NCBI RefSeq assembly: GCF_011299575.1
Contig: NZ_CP049863.1
Coordinates: forward strand, 2,790,001-2,854,000
DNA: 64,000 nucleotides
Source: Leucobacter viscericola
GTDB lineage: Bacteria; Actinomycetota; Actinomycetes; Actinomycetales; Microbacteriaceae
Direction: 5' to 3'
How positions within the stretch are numbered: position 1 is the first letter of the stretch; each line of letters begins with the position of its first letter. A model generated the notes under the pieces. It had not been told where the DNA came from, did not search any database, and saw only the letters and a list, made by a program, of their open reading frames with translations. The translations under genes were made by a program, and so were the position numbers. Positions 13,812-22,135 of the stretch are shown piece after piece.

Positions 13812-14663
13812 ATGCCGAAGGTTTCGATCCCGCGCCTCGCAGAAAAGCGAGCGAACGGTGAACCGATTGTCATGGTGACCGCGTACGACTACCCCGCAGC
13901 GCGCGCCGCCGAGCGGGCCGGCGTCGACATGGTGCTGGTGGGAGACTCGGGTGCGCAGGTTGTGCTCGGCCATAGCTCCACCGTTTCGGTCACCACCGAC
14001 GAGATGCTGATGATGTCGAAGGCCGTGCGCCGCGGCACCGAGACGGCGTTTCTGGTGTGCGACGTGGCGTTTGGCACGACGGAAGAATCGGACGAGCAGG
14101 CCGTGGCGACGGCTGTGCGCTTTGTGAAGGAAGCGCAGGCCGACGCGATCAAGCTTGAGGGTGGCAGCGAAGCTCGCCTGAGCAGGATCCGGGCCATTGT
14201 TGCTGCCGGGATCCCCGTGGTCGCGCACCTCGGCCTCACCCCGCAGACCGCAACCGCTCTCGGCGGACTGCGCGCCCAGGGGCGCACGGCTGCGACGGCC
14301 TCGCGAATCGTGGACGAGGCGTTTGCGGTGCAGGAGGCTGGCGCCTTCTGCCTGGTGATCGAGGCGGTTCCCTCGGAGATCGTCGCGGTTGTTCGTGAGC
14401 GCCTGTCGATCCCGATTATTGGAATCGGTGCCGGACCCGCTGATGGCCAGGTGTTGGTGCTGCACGATCTGCTTGGTGTGACCGAGGGCGGCATCGCGAA
14501 GTTCGTGAAGTCGTTCGGCAGTATCGGCGAGGCGACGGTCGCCGCGATCTCGGATTACGCTGCCGAGGTGCGCGCGGGATCCTTCCCTGGACCCGAGCAC
14601 CAGTACGCGGCGACGCCCGAGGCGGTCGACGCGGCTCGCGCGGCGCTCGAGCGTCACGAGTAA
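13812..14663 (+). CDS. panB: 3-methyl-2-oxobutanoate hydroxymethyltransferase
   Basis: 283 residues. It transfers the hydroxymethyl group from methylene-THF to ketoisovalerate, giving ketopantoate, the first committed step to pantothenate. The TIM-barrel motifs VMVTAYDYPAARAAERAG (about 17-34), VLVGDSGAQVVLGH (metal-binding Asp, about 41-54), IKLEGGSEA (about 114) and AHLGLTPQTA (about 137) are all present, as is the catalytic Glu in VIEAVPSEIV. GAGGAGAACTGAG... precedes the ATG, giving a strong binding site overlapping the panC stop. Third gene of the DUF2520-panC-panB operon. Confidence 0.95.
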   Translation: MPKVSIPRLAEKRANGEPIVMVTAYDYPAARAAERAGVDMVLVGDSGAQVVLGHSSTVSVTTDEMLMMSKAVRRGTETAFLVCDVAFGTTEESDEQAVATAVRFVKEAQADAIKLEGGSEARLSRIRAIVAAGIPVVAHLGLTPQTATALGGLRAQGRTAATASRIVDEAFAVQEAGAFCLVIEAVPSEIVAVVRERLSIPIIGIGAGPADGQVLVLHDLLGVTEGGIAKFVKSFGSIGEATVAAISDYAAEVRAGSFPGPEHQYAATPEAVDAARAALERHE

Positions 14664-14671
14664 GGCGTCCC

Positions 14672-15310
14672 GTGATCGCGTCTGAATTCTGGGAGCAGAT
14701 CCACTCCGAGCGCACAAAACTGCTGAGCTTGCTTGAGAGTCTCAGCGACGACCAGTGGCGCACCACCTCGCTCTGCTCTGCGTGGACGGTTGAAGATGTC
14801 GTTGCACACCTCACCGCCGCCGCGAGCACTGGCAGGTGGGCGTGGATCAGCAACATGCTTCGATCGGGGTTCAACACCGACAAACACAACGCCCGTTTGC
14901 TGGCGAAGTTCAAGGGGCGCACTCCCCAGGATACGCTTGGTCGGTTTCGGGGTGCCATTGCCAACACTGTTGCTCCAACGGCTGACTACGCCGCATTCCT
15001 CGGCGAGGTGGTTGTGCACGGGCAAGACATCGCGCGACCGCTCGGCCTTGAACTCGTGCCGGATCCCGCTGGCCTGCAGGAGGTCGCGGGTTTCTTCGCG
15101 AGCAAGGACTTCGCCGTAAACAGCAAGACCCTGGTGAAGGGATTACGGCTAAAAGCAAGCGATGCGTCGTTCGAGGCGGGCGAGGGCCCGGTCGTGCGCG
15201 GCGCACTCCTCGACCTGGTGATGGCGATGGCCGGCCGCGGAGTGTACTGCGAAGCTCTCTCCGGCGAGGGCGTCCCTGAACTCCGTCGCAGGATCGAGCG
15301 TCCAGCTTAG
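14672..15310 (+). CDS. Maleylpyruvate isomerase family mycothiol-dependent protein (DinB fold)
   Basis: 212 residues, GTG start 8 bases after panB. The N-terminal four-helix DinB-like domain has SDDQWRTTSLCSAWTVEDVVAHL (cited by position: about 24-46), whose W-T/H pattern and trailing His are the usual metal-site context, and VVHGQDIARPLGL (about 112-124) provides the second His. Such proteins are mycothiol-dependent isomerases or transferases, mostly of unknown substrate. Mycothiol use fits an actinobacterium. The stop codon lies inside the left arm of a 23-bp inverted repeat. Confidence 0.75.
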   Translation: MIASEFWEQIHSERTKLLSLLESLSDDQWRTTSLCSAWTVEDVVAHLTAAASTGRWAWISNMLRSGFNTDKHNARLLAKFKGRTPQDTLGRFRGAIANTVAPTADYAAFLGEVVVHGQDIARPLGLELVPDPAGLQEVAGFFASKDFAVNSKTLVKGLRLKASDASFEAGEGPVVRGALLDLVMAMAGRGVYCEALSGEGVPELRRRIERPA

Positions 15311-15374
15311 CGACGAGCGGCCCGCATACCTACGCGGCAGTAACCTGGGCACTCGTCACTAAGCTGGACGCTCG
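15295..15374. terminator. Long inverted repeat between convergent genes
   Basis: Arms 15295-15317 and 15352-15374 match at 22 of 23 positions (CGAGCGTCCAGCTTAGCGACGAG and its complement in outline). The left arm includes the TAG stop of the isomerase-family gene. It probably works as a bidirectional transcript end for that gene and the convergent metY-like gene. Confidence 0.55.
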
Positions 15375-15397
15375 TCGACTGGATCAGAGTTTGCGCC

Positions 15398-16792
15398 TCA
15401 CACCCGATCGAGCGCCGCGCGCAGATCCTGGATTAGATCGCCGGAAGACTCGAGACCGATCGAGAGGCGCAGCAGGCCGGGCGTGATCCCGAGCCGGTCA
15501 TTGATCTCGGATCCGAACGTTGCGTGCGTCGAGCTCAGCGGGTGGATGATCATCGAGCGAGTGTCTCCAATGCCGGTCATGCGTGAGAACACCCGCAGAC
15601 CATCCACAAAAGCGCGTGCGCCGTCGATGCCACCGTGCACGGTCACCCCGAAGACGGACCCCGTGCGACCGCGGCCCGAGGCATCGACCCCGTAGTCCCG
15701 CTGCGCAAGCTCGAACAGCGGGTTCGACGGCAGGCCCGCATAGTCGACGGACTCAACCTCGGGCTGCTCCTCAAGCCACGCGGCAATTTCGAGCGACGAA
15801 TCAACGTGACGATCCATGCGCAGCGAGAGTGTCTCCATGCCCTGGTGCAACAGAAACCCGTTGAACGGCGACAGCGAGGGCCCAATGTCGTTCACAACGG
15901 CCTCACGCACCGCGCGTGCGTAGGCGCCGCGCCCGAAGCGATCGAGCATCGAGCCAAGTCCGGGCCGCGGCGAAGCCGTCACGAGGGGAAAGGATCGCCC
16001 GGCCTGCTCGGCGGCCTCCCAATCGAAGGTGCCCCCGTCAATAATGGCACCGCCAACGGCGGCACCGTGCCCGGTCAAAAACTTGGTGGTTGAGTGCACA
16101 ACGATATTTGCGCCGTGCTCAATGGGGCGGATGAGCGCAGGTGTGCCGACCGTATTGTCGACCACCAGCGGCAGATTGTGGCGGGCGGCCACGGCCGCGA
16201 TCCTGCGCAGATCGGTGACGTCGTTGCGGGGGTTCGGGATCGTCTCCGTGTAGATCGCCTTGGTGTTCGGGCGAATCACCCGATCCCACTCGGCATCGTC
16301 TTCCACGTCCCAGACGTAGTCAGTTTCGATGCCGAACCGCTTGAAACTGCGGCCGAAGAGGATCCGCGTACCGCCATAGATTGAGGCCGTCGACACGATG
16401 TGATCGCCGTGCTGCGCGAGCGTGAAGAGCGCCGACGAGATCGCTGCCTGCCCGCTCGACACCGCAACCGCGACAGTGCCTCCCTCGAGCGAGGCGAGCC
16501 TGGCCTCGGCAACCCCGTTTGTGGGGTTGCCCTGGCGCGAATAGATCGGTCCCGGCTCGGGACCTTCGTCGGTCTGTGCCTGGCCAGCAAAGCGGCCTAC
16601 CTGGTCATCGAAGCTGTCGAACACGTAGCCGGCAGAGAGTGCGATTGGCGGCACCCGCAGTCCGGTGTTCAGATCGGGGTACTCGCCAGCGTGAACCTGG
16701 CGGGTCTCAAAGTCGAAACCGTCCCAGTCGGTGACGGGCTCGGCGGGCGCCTGCGGAGTGGTGGCGACGGCAGTCGGTTCTGCAAGAGTCAT
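15398..16792 (-). CDS. O-acetylhomoserine sulfhydrylase family (Cys/Met PLP enzyme)
   Basis: 464 residues. The Cys/Met metabolism PLP fold: N-terminal FETRQVHAGEYPD, active-site Tyr in IYSRQGNPT (about 85), PLP-Asp in LPLVVDNTVGTPALI (about 208-222), and the Schiff-base lysine in VVHSTTKFLTGHG (about 232-244). The length and the HSTTKFLTGHGAAVGG context fit MetY-type O-acetylhomoserine aminocarboxypropyltransferase, which makes homocysteine from sulfide. Cystathionine gamma-synthase-like activity cannot be excluded. Its ATG overlaps the stop of the upstream C-S lyase gene by four bases, so the two sulfur-amino-acid enzymes are made together. Confidence 0.85.
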   Translation of the reverse strand: MTLAEPTAVATTPQAPAEPVTDWDGFDFETRQVHAGEYPDLNTGLRVPPIALSAGYVFDSFDDQVGRFAGQAQTDEGPEPGPIYSRQGNPTNGVAEARLASLEGGTVAVAVSSGQAAISSALFTLAQHGDHIVSTASIYGGTRILFGRSFKRFGIETDYVWDVEDDAEWDRVIRPNTKAIYTETIPNPRNDVTDLRRIAAVAARHNLPLVVDNTVGTPALIRPIEHGANIVVHSTTKFLTGHGAAVGGAIIDGGTFDWEAAEQAGRSFPLVTASPRPGLGSMLDRFGRGAYARAVREAVVNDIGPSLSPFNGFLLHQGMETLSLRMDRHVDSSLEIAAWLEEQPEVESVDYAGLPSNPLFELAQRDYGVDASGRGRTGSVFGVTVHGGIDGARAFVDGLRVFSRMTGIGDTRSMIIHPLSSTHATFGSEINDRLGITPGLLRLSIGLESSGDLIQDLRAALDRV

Positions 16793-18090
16793 GATGCGCT
16801 CGTTTCGGCGAGGGGCAGGGAGCCAGGTTTGGGCAGGGAATCACGGCTGGGCAAGGAAACACTGCTGGGCAGGATCGCGGCGATGCGTCGCACAGCCTCG
16901 CGGATTGTGGCGGGGGCACAGGCGAGGTTGAGTCGCACGTGCCCCGCTCCGCCCTCGCCGAAGTGGACACCATCGTTCAAGGCAACACGAGCCTCGGTGA
17001 GGATCGCGGTGAACGGATCAGCAGCGATCCGCGTCTCGCCGAAGTCGAGCCACGCCAGGTACCCCGCCCGGGGGCGGGTGTAAACAACGCCGGGCAGCTG
17101 ATCCTGAACCAACCCTGCGAGCAGGGCATCATTCGCCTCGATCTGGGCGACCGTGCGGTCGAGCCAGTCTCGACCGTCAGAGAACGCGGCGACGCTGGCG
17201 TGCAACCCGAGAATGCTGGCTCGGCAGGCGACCTCGGGCGGCAACGCCTGCAGGATGTCGTTCGCGCGATCGTCGGCGGCGACAATCACCGAGCACTTCA
17301 CCCCCGCAAGATTCCAGCCCTTACTCGCCGAGGTCGTCGTGACCGAGAGCGCTCCCGCGGCGGCCGCGATGGGCGCGAACGGCGTGAACTGTTGCCCGCG
17401 GTGGGTGAGTGGGGCGTGAATCTCGTCCGACACCACAAACACGTCGTGGAGCGCCGCGAGGCGGGCGAGCTCGGTGAGGTCCTCTGCCGAGTGCAGCAGG
17501 CCGTGCGGGTTGTGTGGGTTGCACAGCAAAAAGATGTCGATGCCACGCTCGAACTCCTGCTCGATCGCCGCGAGATCGAGGCGGGGCGAAGCGCCGGGAG
17601 CGGCACTGAGAAGCGGAATCTCAACCGCCTCAACGGGCAGCTCCTCAAACATCTCGAAGAAGCTGGGGTAGGCCGGTGTGGCGAGTGCGATGCGGCCACC
17701 GTTGGGGCGCGCGACCCGGATCGACTCGACGATTCCGGTGGCGACGTCGGTGGCGAGGTAGATCTGATCTAGGGGAACGTGCCACCCCCACCGATCCCGA
17801 GCAAAATCGGCGAACGCCGGTGCAAGCGGACCGGGGCCGTCGAGGTATCCCAGATCCGACGCCTGCACCCGCTCGATGAGTGCCTGCTGGACCTCGGGAG
17901 CAACCGTAAAGTCCATCTCGGCGACAAACAGCGGCAGCACGTCGGCCGGAAAGCGGGTCCACTTCAGGCTGGTGCGCTGTGCGCGCAGAAGCGCAGGATC
18001 CAGCTCGGCAAAGGGGATGCCGCTGGGATCTGTGTCGACAGCGTCGGTACAGTCTGCGTCGGGGAAGTTAGCCACGGTGTTGTTCGCCAT
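16789..18090 (-). CDS. MalY/PatB family PLP-dependent C-S lyase
   Basis: 433 residues. Fold-type I aminotransferase signature: DVATGIVESIRVARPNGG (about 98-115), FLLCNPHNPHGLLH (about 190-203), FVVSDEIHAPLTH (about 218-230) with the PLP Asp, and TTTSASKGWNLAGVKCS (about 250-266) with the Schiff-base lysine. The DEIH and SASKGWN motifs are those of MalY/PatB cystathionine beta-lyases. It likely splits cystathionine to homocysteine, or releases thiols from cysteine conjugates. First gene of a two-gene operon with the metY-like gene. C-terminus is Ser/Pro/Leu-rich and probably disordered. Confidence 0.85.
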   Translation of the reverse strand: MANNTVANFPDADCTDAVDTDPSGIPFAELDPALLRAQRTSLKWTRFPADVLPLFVAEMDFTVAPEVQQALIERVQASDLGYLDGPGPLAPAFADFARDRWGWHVPLDQIYLATDVATGIVESIRVARPNGGRIALATPAYPSFFEMFEELPVEAVEIPLLSAAPGASPRLDLAAIEQEFERGIDIFLLCNPHNPHGLLHSAEDLTELARLAALHDVFVVSDEIHAPLTHRGQQFTPFAPIAAAAGALSVTTTSASKGWNLAGVKCSVIVAADDRANDILQALPPEVACRASILGLHASVAAFSDGRDWLDRTVAQIEANDALLAGLVQDQLPGVVYTRPRAGYLAWLDFGETRIAADPFTAILTEARVALNDGVHFGEGGAGHVRLNLACAPATIREAVRRIAAILPSSVSLPSRDSLPKPGSLPLAETSAS

Positions 18091-18211
18091 AGCCCTATGC
18101 TCTCGCGGGATCCGGCGGCGCGCGATCCCCGCGGTAATGCACCGTCATCTTTCTCATTTTGCGGTGCGGCCGAAACCACGACTATTCGCGCATGGATCGG
18201 AAAATCGGTAC

Positions 18212-18928
18212 CTAGTGAGTCGCGTTCAACTGAAACTCGACAAACCCGGTTGGCTCCACCGAAACGAAGCCAAGGCTCGGCGCCGTGACACCGAAGTCTT
18301 GGAAGGTGATCGGGATCGATCCCGCGATTTCTGCAGTGGTCCCGTCACTGCGCACCTCGACGGAAGCGGTGACCGGTTTTGTGACCCCCGCGATGGTGAG
18401 ATCTCCCGTAGCATCTGCCTTAACAACGTCGCCCGAGTTCGGTGCAGATTTCAGCGTGACGGGAGCGGTGAGTTTAAAGGTTGCCGTCGGGTTCTCTGAG
18501 GTGCGCAGGGCCTGGTCGCGGAAGTAGGCGTCTCGACTGCCACTGTCGGTGGCGATGGACGCGACATCGACGGTGAGGTCCGTTGCCTGCAGGGTGAGAC
18601 CGCTGTCGTCGATCTTGAAGGTTCCCTCGACCTTGTTCGTGCGGCCCGTCACGGTTACGTCGGTGCCGTTCAGCACCTCGTTGACGCGATACCCCGCTTC
18701 TGAGCCGGTTGCGACGCTCCACTCGCCGGCCAGCTGGGTCGGATCAAGCGGAGAGCCAGAAGCAGTGCTGCTATCGAGCATGTTCGCGTCACCGCTCAGC
18801 GTCGGTGCTTCCGCAGCGGGTGCCGCGATAAAGTCTCGGTAAATGATCGGTCCCGCAACCGCGGCGGCTCCGCCCAGAACGAGCACACCGATGGCCACCC
18901 CGATAAGAACCTTCCGAGACTTCTTCAC
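18212..18928 (-). CDS. YceI family lipocalin-like protein, membrane-anchored
   Basis: About 238 residues from the GTG at 18928, which has CAGGAG five bases ahead; an ATG at 18958 lacks such a site. An N-terminal TM segment (KVLIGVAIGVLVLGGAAAVA, about 6-25) tethers the protein to the outer face. The YceI domain (about 70-238) starts at GEWSVATGSEAGYRV, contains SGSRDAYFRDQALRTSENPT and ends FVEFQLNATH, as usual. YceI folds bind isoprenoid or other amphiphilic ligands in a beta barrel. It is monocistronic. Ligand unknown. Confidence 0.85.
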   Translation of the reverse strand: MKKSRKVLIGVAIGVLVLGGAAAVAGPIIYRDFIAAPAAEAPTLSGDANMLDSSTASGSPLDPTQLAGEWSVATGSEAGYRVNEVLNGTDVTVTGRTNKVEGTFKIDDSGLTLQATDLTVDVASIATDSGSRDAYFRDQALRTSENPTATFKLTAPVTLKSAPNSGDVVKADATGDLTIAGVTKPVTASVEVRSDGTTAEIAGSIPITFQDFGVTAPSLGFVSVEPTGFVEFQLNATH

Positions 18929-19041
18929 AATTGCTCCTGACGCTGAGTGATGTTTCAACCTTGGCAGTCAGCCCGATGAAACGCCTCCGAATGGGTAGGG
19001 AAGAAGCTGGCAATTGGTGGCGAAGCGGGGCGCGATAGCGA

Positions 19042-19614
19042 TTAGAGCCCCGCGAGCAGCGACTTCCAGTGCGCGCGCCACTCCTCGATGCGCTCGCCGT
19101 CGGGCAGGCCGTCCTGGCTAATCGCGAGGATCACGCGGGTGTCATCTTTGGGGGTCGCTGAAGCCTCAACCCGACCGGCACCCTCGAGGTCTATCCGCCA
19201 GAACGTGCGCTTCTCAGTGCGGGATCGCCGCGGCTCGCCCGCTGCATGCCCGAGGTGCTCGGTGATCCCTTCGGCGGCCGCGGCCCACGCCTCAATCGCT
19301 GCGTCACGATCGAGGGGCAGCGTGCGGCTGGCGCTCACCCGAAACGTGCCGCTCGACGACTGGCCAGGCACCCGAAGCCCTGCGTGCTGCTCGTACGCGA
19401 TTGCAACGGCCTGCGCCCACCAGTCCGGGTTGTACAGCGTCTCAGGAACCTCAGCCCTCGCAATAATCGCGATCTCGTTGTGCGGCTTCGACTTGGCGTC
19501 CTTGGCCTCGAAGATCTTGACCCAATCGGCCCAGTCGCGTCCGGTCGCGCGCTCGATGCCGGGGATGCTCTCCGCACGTGTCTGGTTTGCTGCGGAATCG
19601 GCGGCTTTGCTCAT
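19042..19614 (-). CDS. Conserved hypothetical, SRPBCC/DUF4287-like
   Basis: 190 residues. It begins with GIERATGRDWADWVKIFEAK and a PHNEIAIIARAE segment, which resembles the DUF4287 motif, and ends DGERIEEWRAHWKSLLAGL, the C-terminal pattern of many SRPBCC/START-like (AHSA1) proteins. The domain between carries TFRVSASRTLPLDRDAAIEAW. I read it as a DUF4287 plus START-like protein of unknown ligand. It is divergent from the dGTPase-like gene, with about 70 bases between. Confidence 0.6.
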   Translation of the reverse strand: MSKAADSAANQTRAESIPGIERATGRDWADWVKIFEAKDAKSKPHNEIAIIARAEVPETLYNPDWWAQAVAIAYEQHAGLRVPGQSSSGTFRVSASRTLPLDRDAAIEAWAAAAEGITEHLGHAAGEPRRSRTEKRTFWRIDLEGAGRVEASATPKDDTRVILAISQDGLPDGERIEEWRAHWKSLLAGL

Positions 19615-19687
19615 CGGATCCTCGTCTTCGGTAACTCGTTGCTTCTGCGTCAGTCTAACTAATTAGCCGACATGCTTGAATGGACCC

Positions 19688-21352
19688 ATGAGTGAACAGG
19701 ATCGCGAAGCCGCGAGTGTGGGTCGGGCCTCAAGGCGCTACGCCGACCAGGCGCTGTCGCAGCACCGGGCCGCCAGCGTTGGCGAGAACGGCGGAGACAA
19801 CGGCAACGAGCAACCCGGCAGCGCAGCGGGCGGCGGCCGCCACCACTCGAGTGATGCGCAGGAGTTCCGCATCGACCTCGAGCGCATCCGTTTCTCCTCC
19901 TACTTCGCCAGGCTTTCTGATGTGACGCAGGTGATCCCGAGATCGGGGGTCGGCCCGGTCATGCACAACCGCCTCACGCACTCTCTGAAGGTGAGCGCGG
20001 TTGCCCGCGTCATCGCCTCGAATCTCGCCGAACTTGAGGCTCGGCACCGCGCATTCGTAAAGGGCGAGCGCACCGAAGACGACGCTGCGGGCGCCACCAT
20101 CGCGAGACTCGGCGGCTGCGACACGATTGTGGTGCAGGCGGCCGGTCACGCGCACGACCTCGGGCATCCGCCCTTCGGGCACCTGGGCGAGCGCGTGCTG
20201 GATCAGGTTGCTCGCGGTCGACTCGGACTCCCCGAGGGATTCGAGGGGAACGCCCAGAGCTTCCGGATCCTGACCCAACTCGACACCCTGGGCCGTGACT
20301 TCCCTGGACTGAATCTCACGGCCGCGGTGCGGGCGGCAACCCTTAAGTACCCGTGGACACGAACCGAGTGGATCGGCATCAGCCTGAGCGACCTGCCCGT
20401 GGCCGAGCGCCCTCGCGGGGTTGGCTACGATGTGGCTGGCGGCGCCGAGAAGTTCTCGGCGTACGCGCTCGACGTGGCCGAGATGGAGCAGGCGCGATCC
20501 GCGTACCCGAACATTGGGCGGGGTGAACAGACGCTTGAGTGCGCCGTCATGGACCTTGCCGATGACATCGCGTACGCGGTGCACGACCTCGATGACTTCA
20601 CCCGCGCCGGTGTGCTGCAGCAGGCTGCGGTGGCCGGAGAGCTGCGCGCCTGGTTAGCGGCCACCGACGAAATGGAGGCCGCCAACCTCAGCGAGCTGGG
20701 CACCCGGTGGCGGGCGCCCGGGCACTCACTCGAGGCTCTGTGGCGCCGTCTGCTGCTGAAGGACGATTGGATCGCCGACCGTGACGCTTTCTCTGCCGCG
20801 GTCGAGCGCGTGAACCGGGATCTCGCCGAGTCGCTGCTTGCCGCTCCGTATGACGGCGGCATCGAGAGTGAGCGTGCGGTCTCGGGCTTCACCCGCAAGT
20901 GGATCGAGCACCTGCGCACTGCGATTGTCGTCGAGGATCAGCCGCACGTTCGCAGCGGCCATGTCCGTCTCAACCAGCAGGCGTGGCACGAGGTGAAGGT
21001 GCTGAAGTTTGTGCACACGCACTTTGTGTTGGATCGTCCTGAGTTGGGTCAGGATCAGCGGGGGCGGGCGCGTATTGTTGAGGGGCTCACGCTCGGGTTC
21101 GAAGACTGGCTTAGCGACCCGGTTGACGCGGCGAGAGCCCCGCGTCGCCTCGTTGAGTGGGTAGACGAAGCAACCGAAGCAGGGTTCGAACTGAGGCGAT
21201 CCCGACCCGAACTCCTCAGCGGCGACACGAGCGATGCCGGACTCGTGCGGCAGGGGAGGGCCCGCGCGATCCTCGACTATGTATCATCGTTCAGTGACCA
21301 GCAGGCCGTGGCCACGTATCGTGCACTGAGCGGAGGGATCAGCGATGACTGA
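19688..21352 (+). CDS. dGTPase-like HD-domain deoxynucleoside triphosphohydrolase
   Basis: About 554 residues from ATG 19688 (a TTG at 19676 is possible). The HD phosphohydrolase metal site is clear: HNRLTHSLKVSAVARVIA (about 93-110), GHAHDLGHPPFGHLGE (about 152-167) and a late Asp in VMDLADDIAYAVHDLDDF (about 285-302). The family hydrolyses dNTPs to nucleoside and triphosphate and is common in actinobacteria. The first 55 residues are Gly/Ala/Gln-rich and likely disordered. The gene overlaps the aldolase gene by eight bases. Confidence 0.9.
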   Translation: MSEQDREAASVGRASRRYADQALSQHRAASVGENGGDNGNEQPGSAAGGGRHHSSDAQEFRIDLERIRFSSYFARLSDVTQVIPRSGVGPVMHNRLTHSLKVSAVARVIASNLAELEARHRAFVKGERTEDDAAGATIARLGGCDTIVVQAAGHAHDLGHPPFGHLGERVLDQVARGRLGLPEGFEGNAQSFRILTQLDTLGRDFPGLNLTAAVRAATLKYPWTRTEWIGISLSDLPVAERPRGVGYDVAGGAEKFSAYALDVAEMEQARSAYPNIGRGEQTLECAVMDLADDIAYAVHDLDDFTRAGVLQQAAVAGELRAWLAATDEMEAANLSELGTRWRAPGHSLEALWRRLLLKDDWIADRDAFSAAVERVNRDLAESLLAAPYDGGIESERAVSGFTRKWIEHLRTAIVVEDQPHVRSGHVRLNQQAWHEVKVLKFVHTHFVLDRPELGQDQRGRARIVEGLTLGFEDWLSDPVDAARAPRRLVEWVDEATEAGFELRRSRPELLSGDTSDAGLVRQGRARAILDYVSSFSDQQAVATYRALSGGISDD

Positions 21353-21986
21353 GAACCGGGATCGGGATCGCCTGATTGACGAATTGATTGCGGTTGGACG
21401 CGACGCTGTCGAGCGAGGGCTTGTGCTCGCGAGTGGTGGCAATCTGTCGGCTCGGGTGGCAGAGAACAGCTTTGTTGTGACGGCGAGTGGTACGTGGCTG
21501 GATCGGCTGACGCGTGACGACTTCGTCGAGCTGACGCTTGACTCAGACGAGGCGGGCGCAGGATCGATCGGATCCAAACCCTCCAGCGAGTGGAAACTGC
21601 ACCACCGCGCCTACCTCGCGCGCCCAGACGCCCAGTGCGTGATCCACCTGCACCCGCGGCACGCGGTTGTGCTCGCGAGCATCGGGCGCGAGATCCGCCT
21701 GCTCACACTCGACCACGCGTTCTACGTCGGATCGATCGGGCTGACCCCGTTCTACCACAACGGATCAGACGAACTCGCAGACACCGCGGCCGAGCAACTG
21801 CGGTCCCACAACTGCGTCGTGATGCAGCACCACGGGTGCTCGGTGGTGGGCGACTCCGTCGAGATGACCTACCGGCGGGCGCTCAACCTTGAGGACGCGG
21901 CCAAGGCGACCGCGCTCGCGCTGCAACTGGGCGACACTGGCACGACGTTCCCGCCGGAGGCCTTCGCCGAGATTCACCACGCGTAA
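21345..21986 (+). CDS. Class II aldolase/adducin family protein
   Basis: 213 residues. Zinc-binding residues are in VIHLHPRHAVVLA (two His, about 99-111) and in MQHHGCSVVGDSVE (about 160-173). The N-terminal GLVLASGGNLSAR and LTRDDFVEL motifs are those of L-fuculose-phosphate and related aldolases. The reaction is probably a retro-aldol cleavage of a sugar phosphate; the substrate is not determinable here. It overlaps the dGTPase-like gene. Confidence 0.85.
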   Translation: MTENRDRDRLIDELIAVGRDAVERGLVLASGGNLSARVAENSFVVTASGTWLDRLTRDDFVELTLDSDEAGAGSIGSKPSSEWKLHHRAYLARPDAQCVIHLHPRHAVVLASIGREIRLLTLDHAFYVGSIGLTPFYHNGSDELADTAAEQLRSHNCVVMQHHGCSVVGDSVEMTYRRALNLEDAAKATALALQLGDTGTTFPPEAFAEIHHA

Positions 21987-22135
21987 GCGCCCAATGCGCT
22001 GTGCCGGTGCGCCGGCAAATTTTGTGTACCCAAAAATACTTTCGAAACCGCGTTGAATTTCTGGCTCGTGCGCGCTCCTAGCTCTATGTGGGCTGAGTTT
22101 GAAGCCCACTGAAACGTGAAATAGGGAGTTTTGGC

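Noticed and set aside
13272..14717. 481-codon minus-strand frame across panC and panB
   Set aside because: Antisense to two certain genes; Arg-rich shadow composition and no ribosome binding site.
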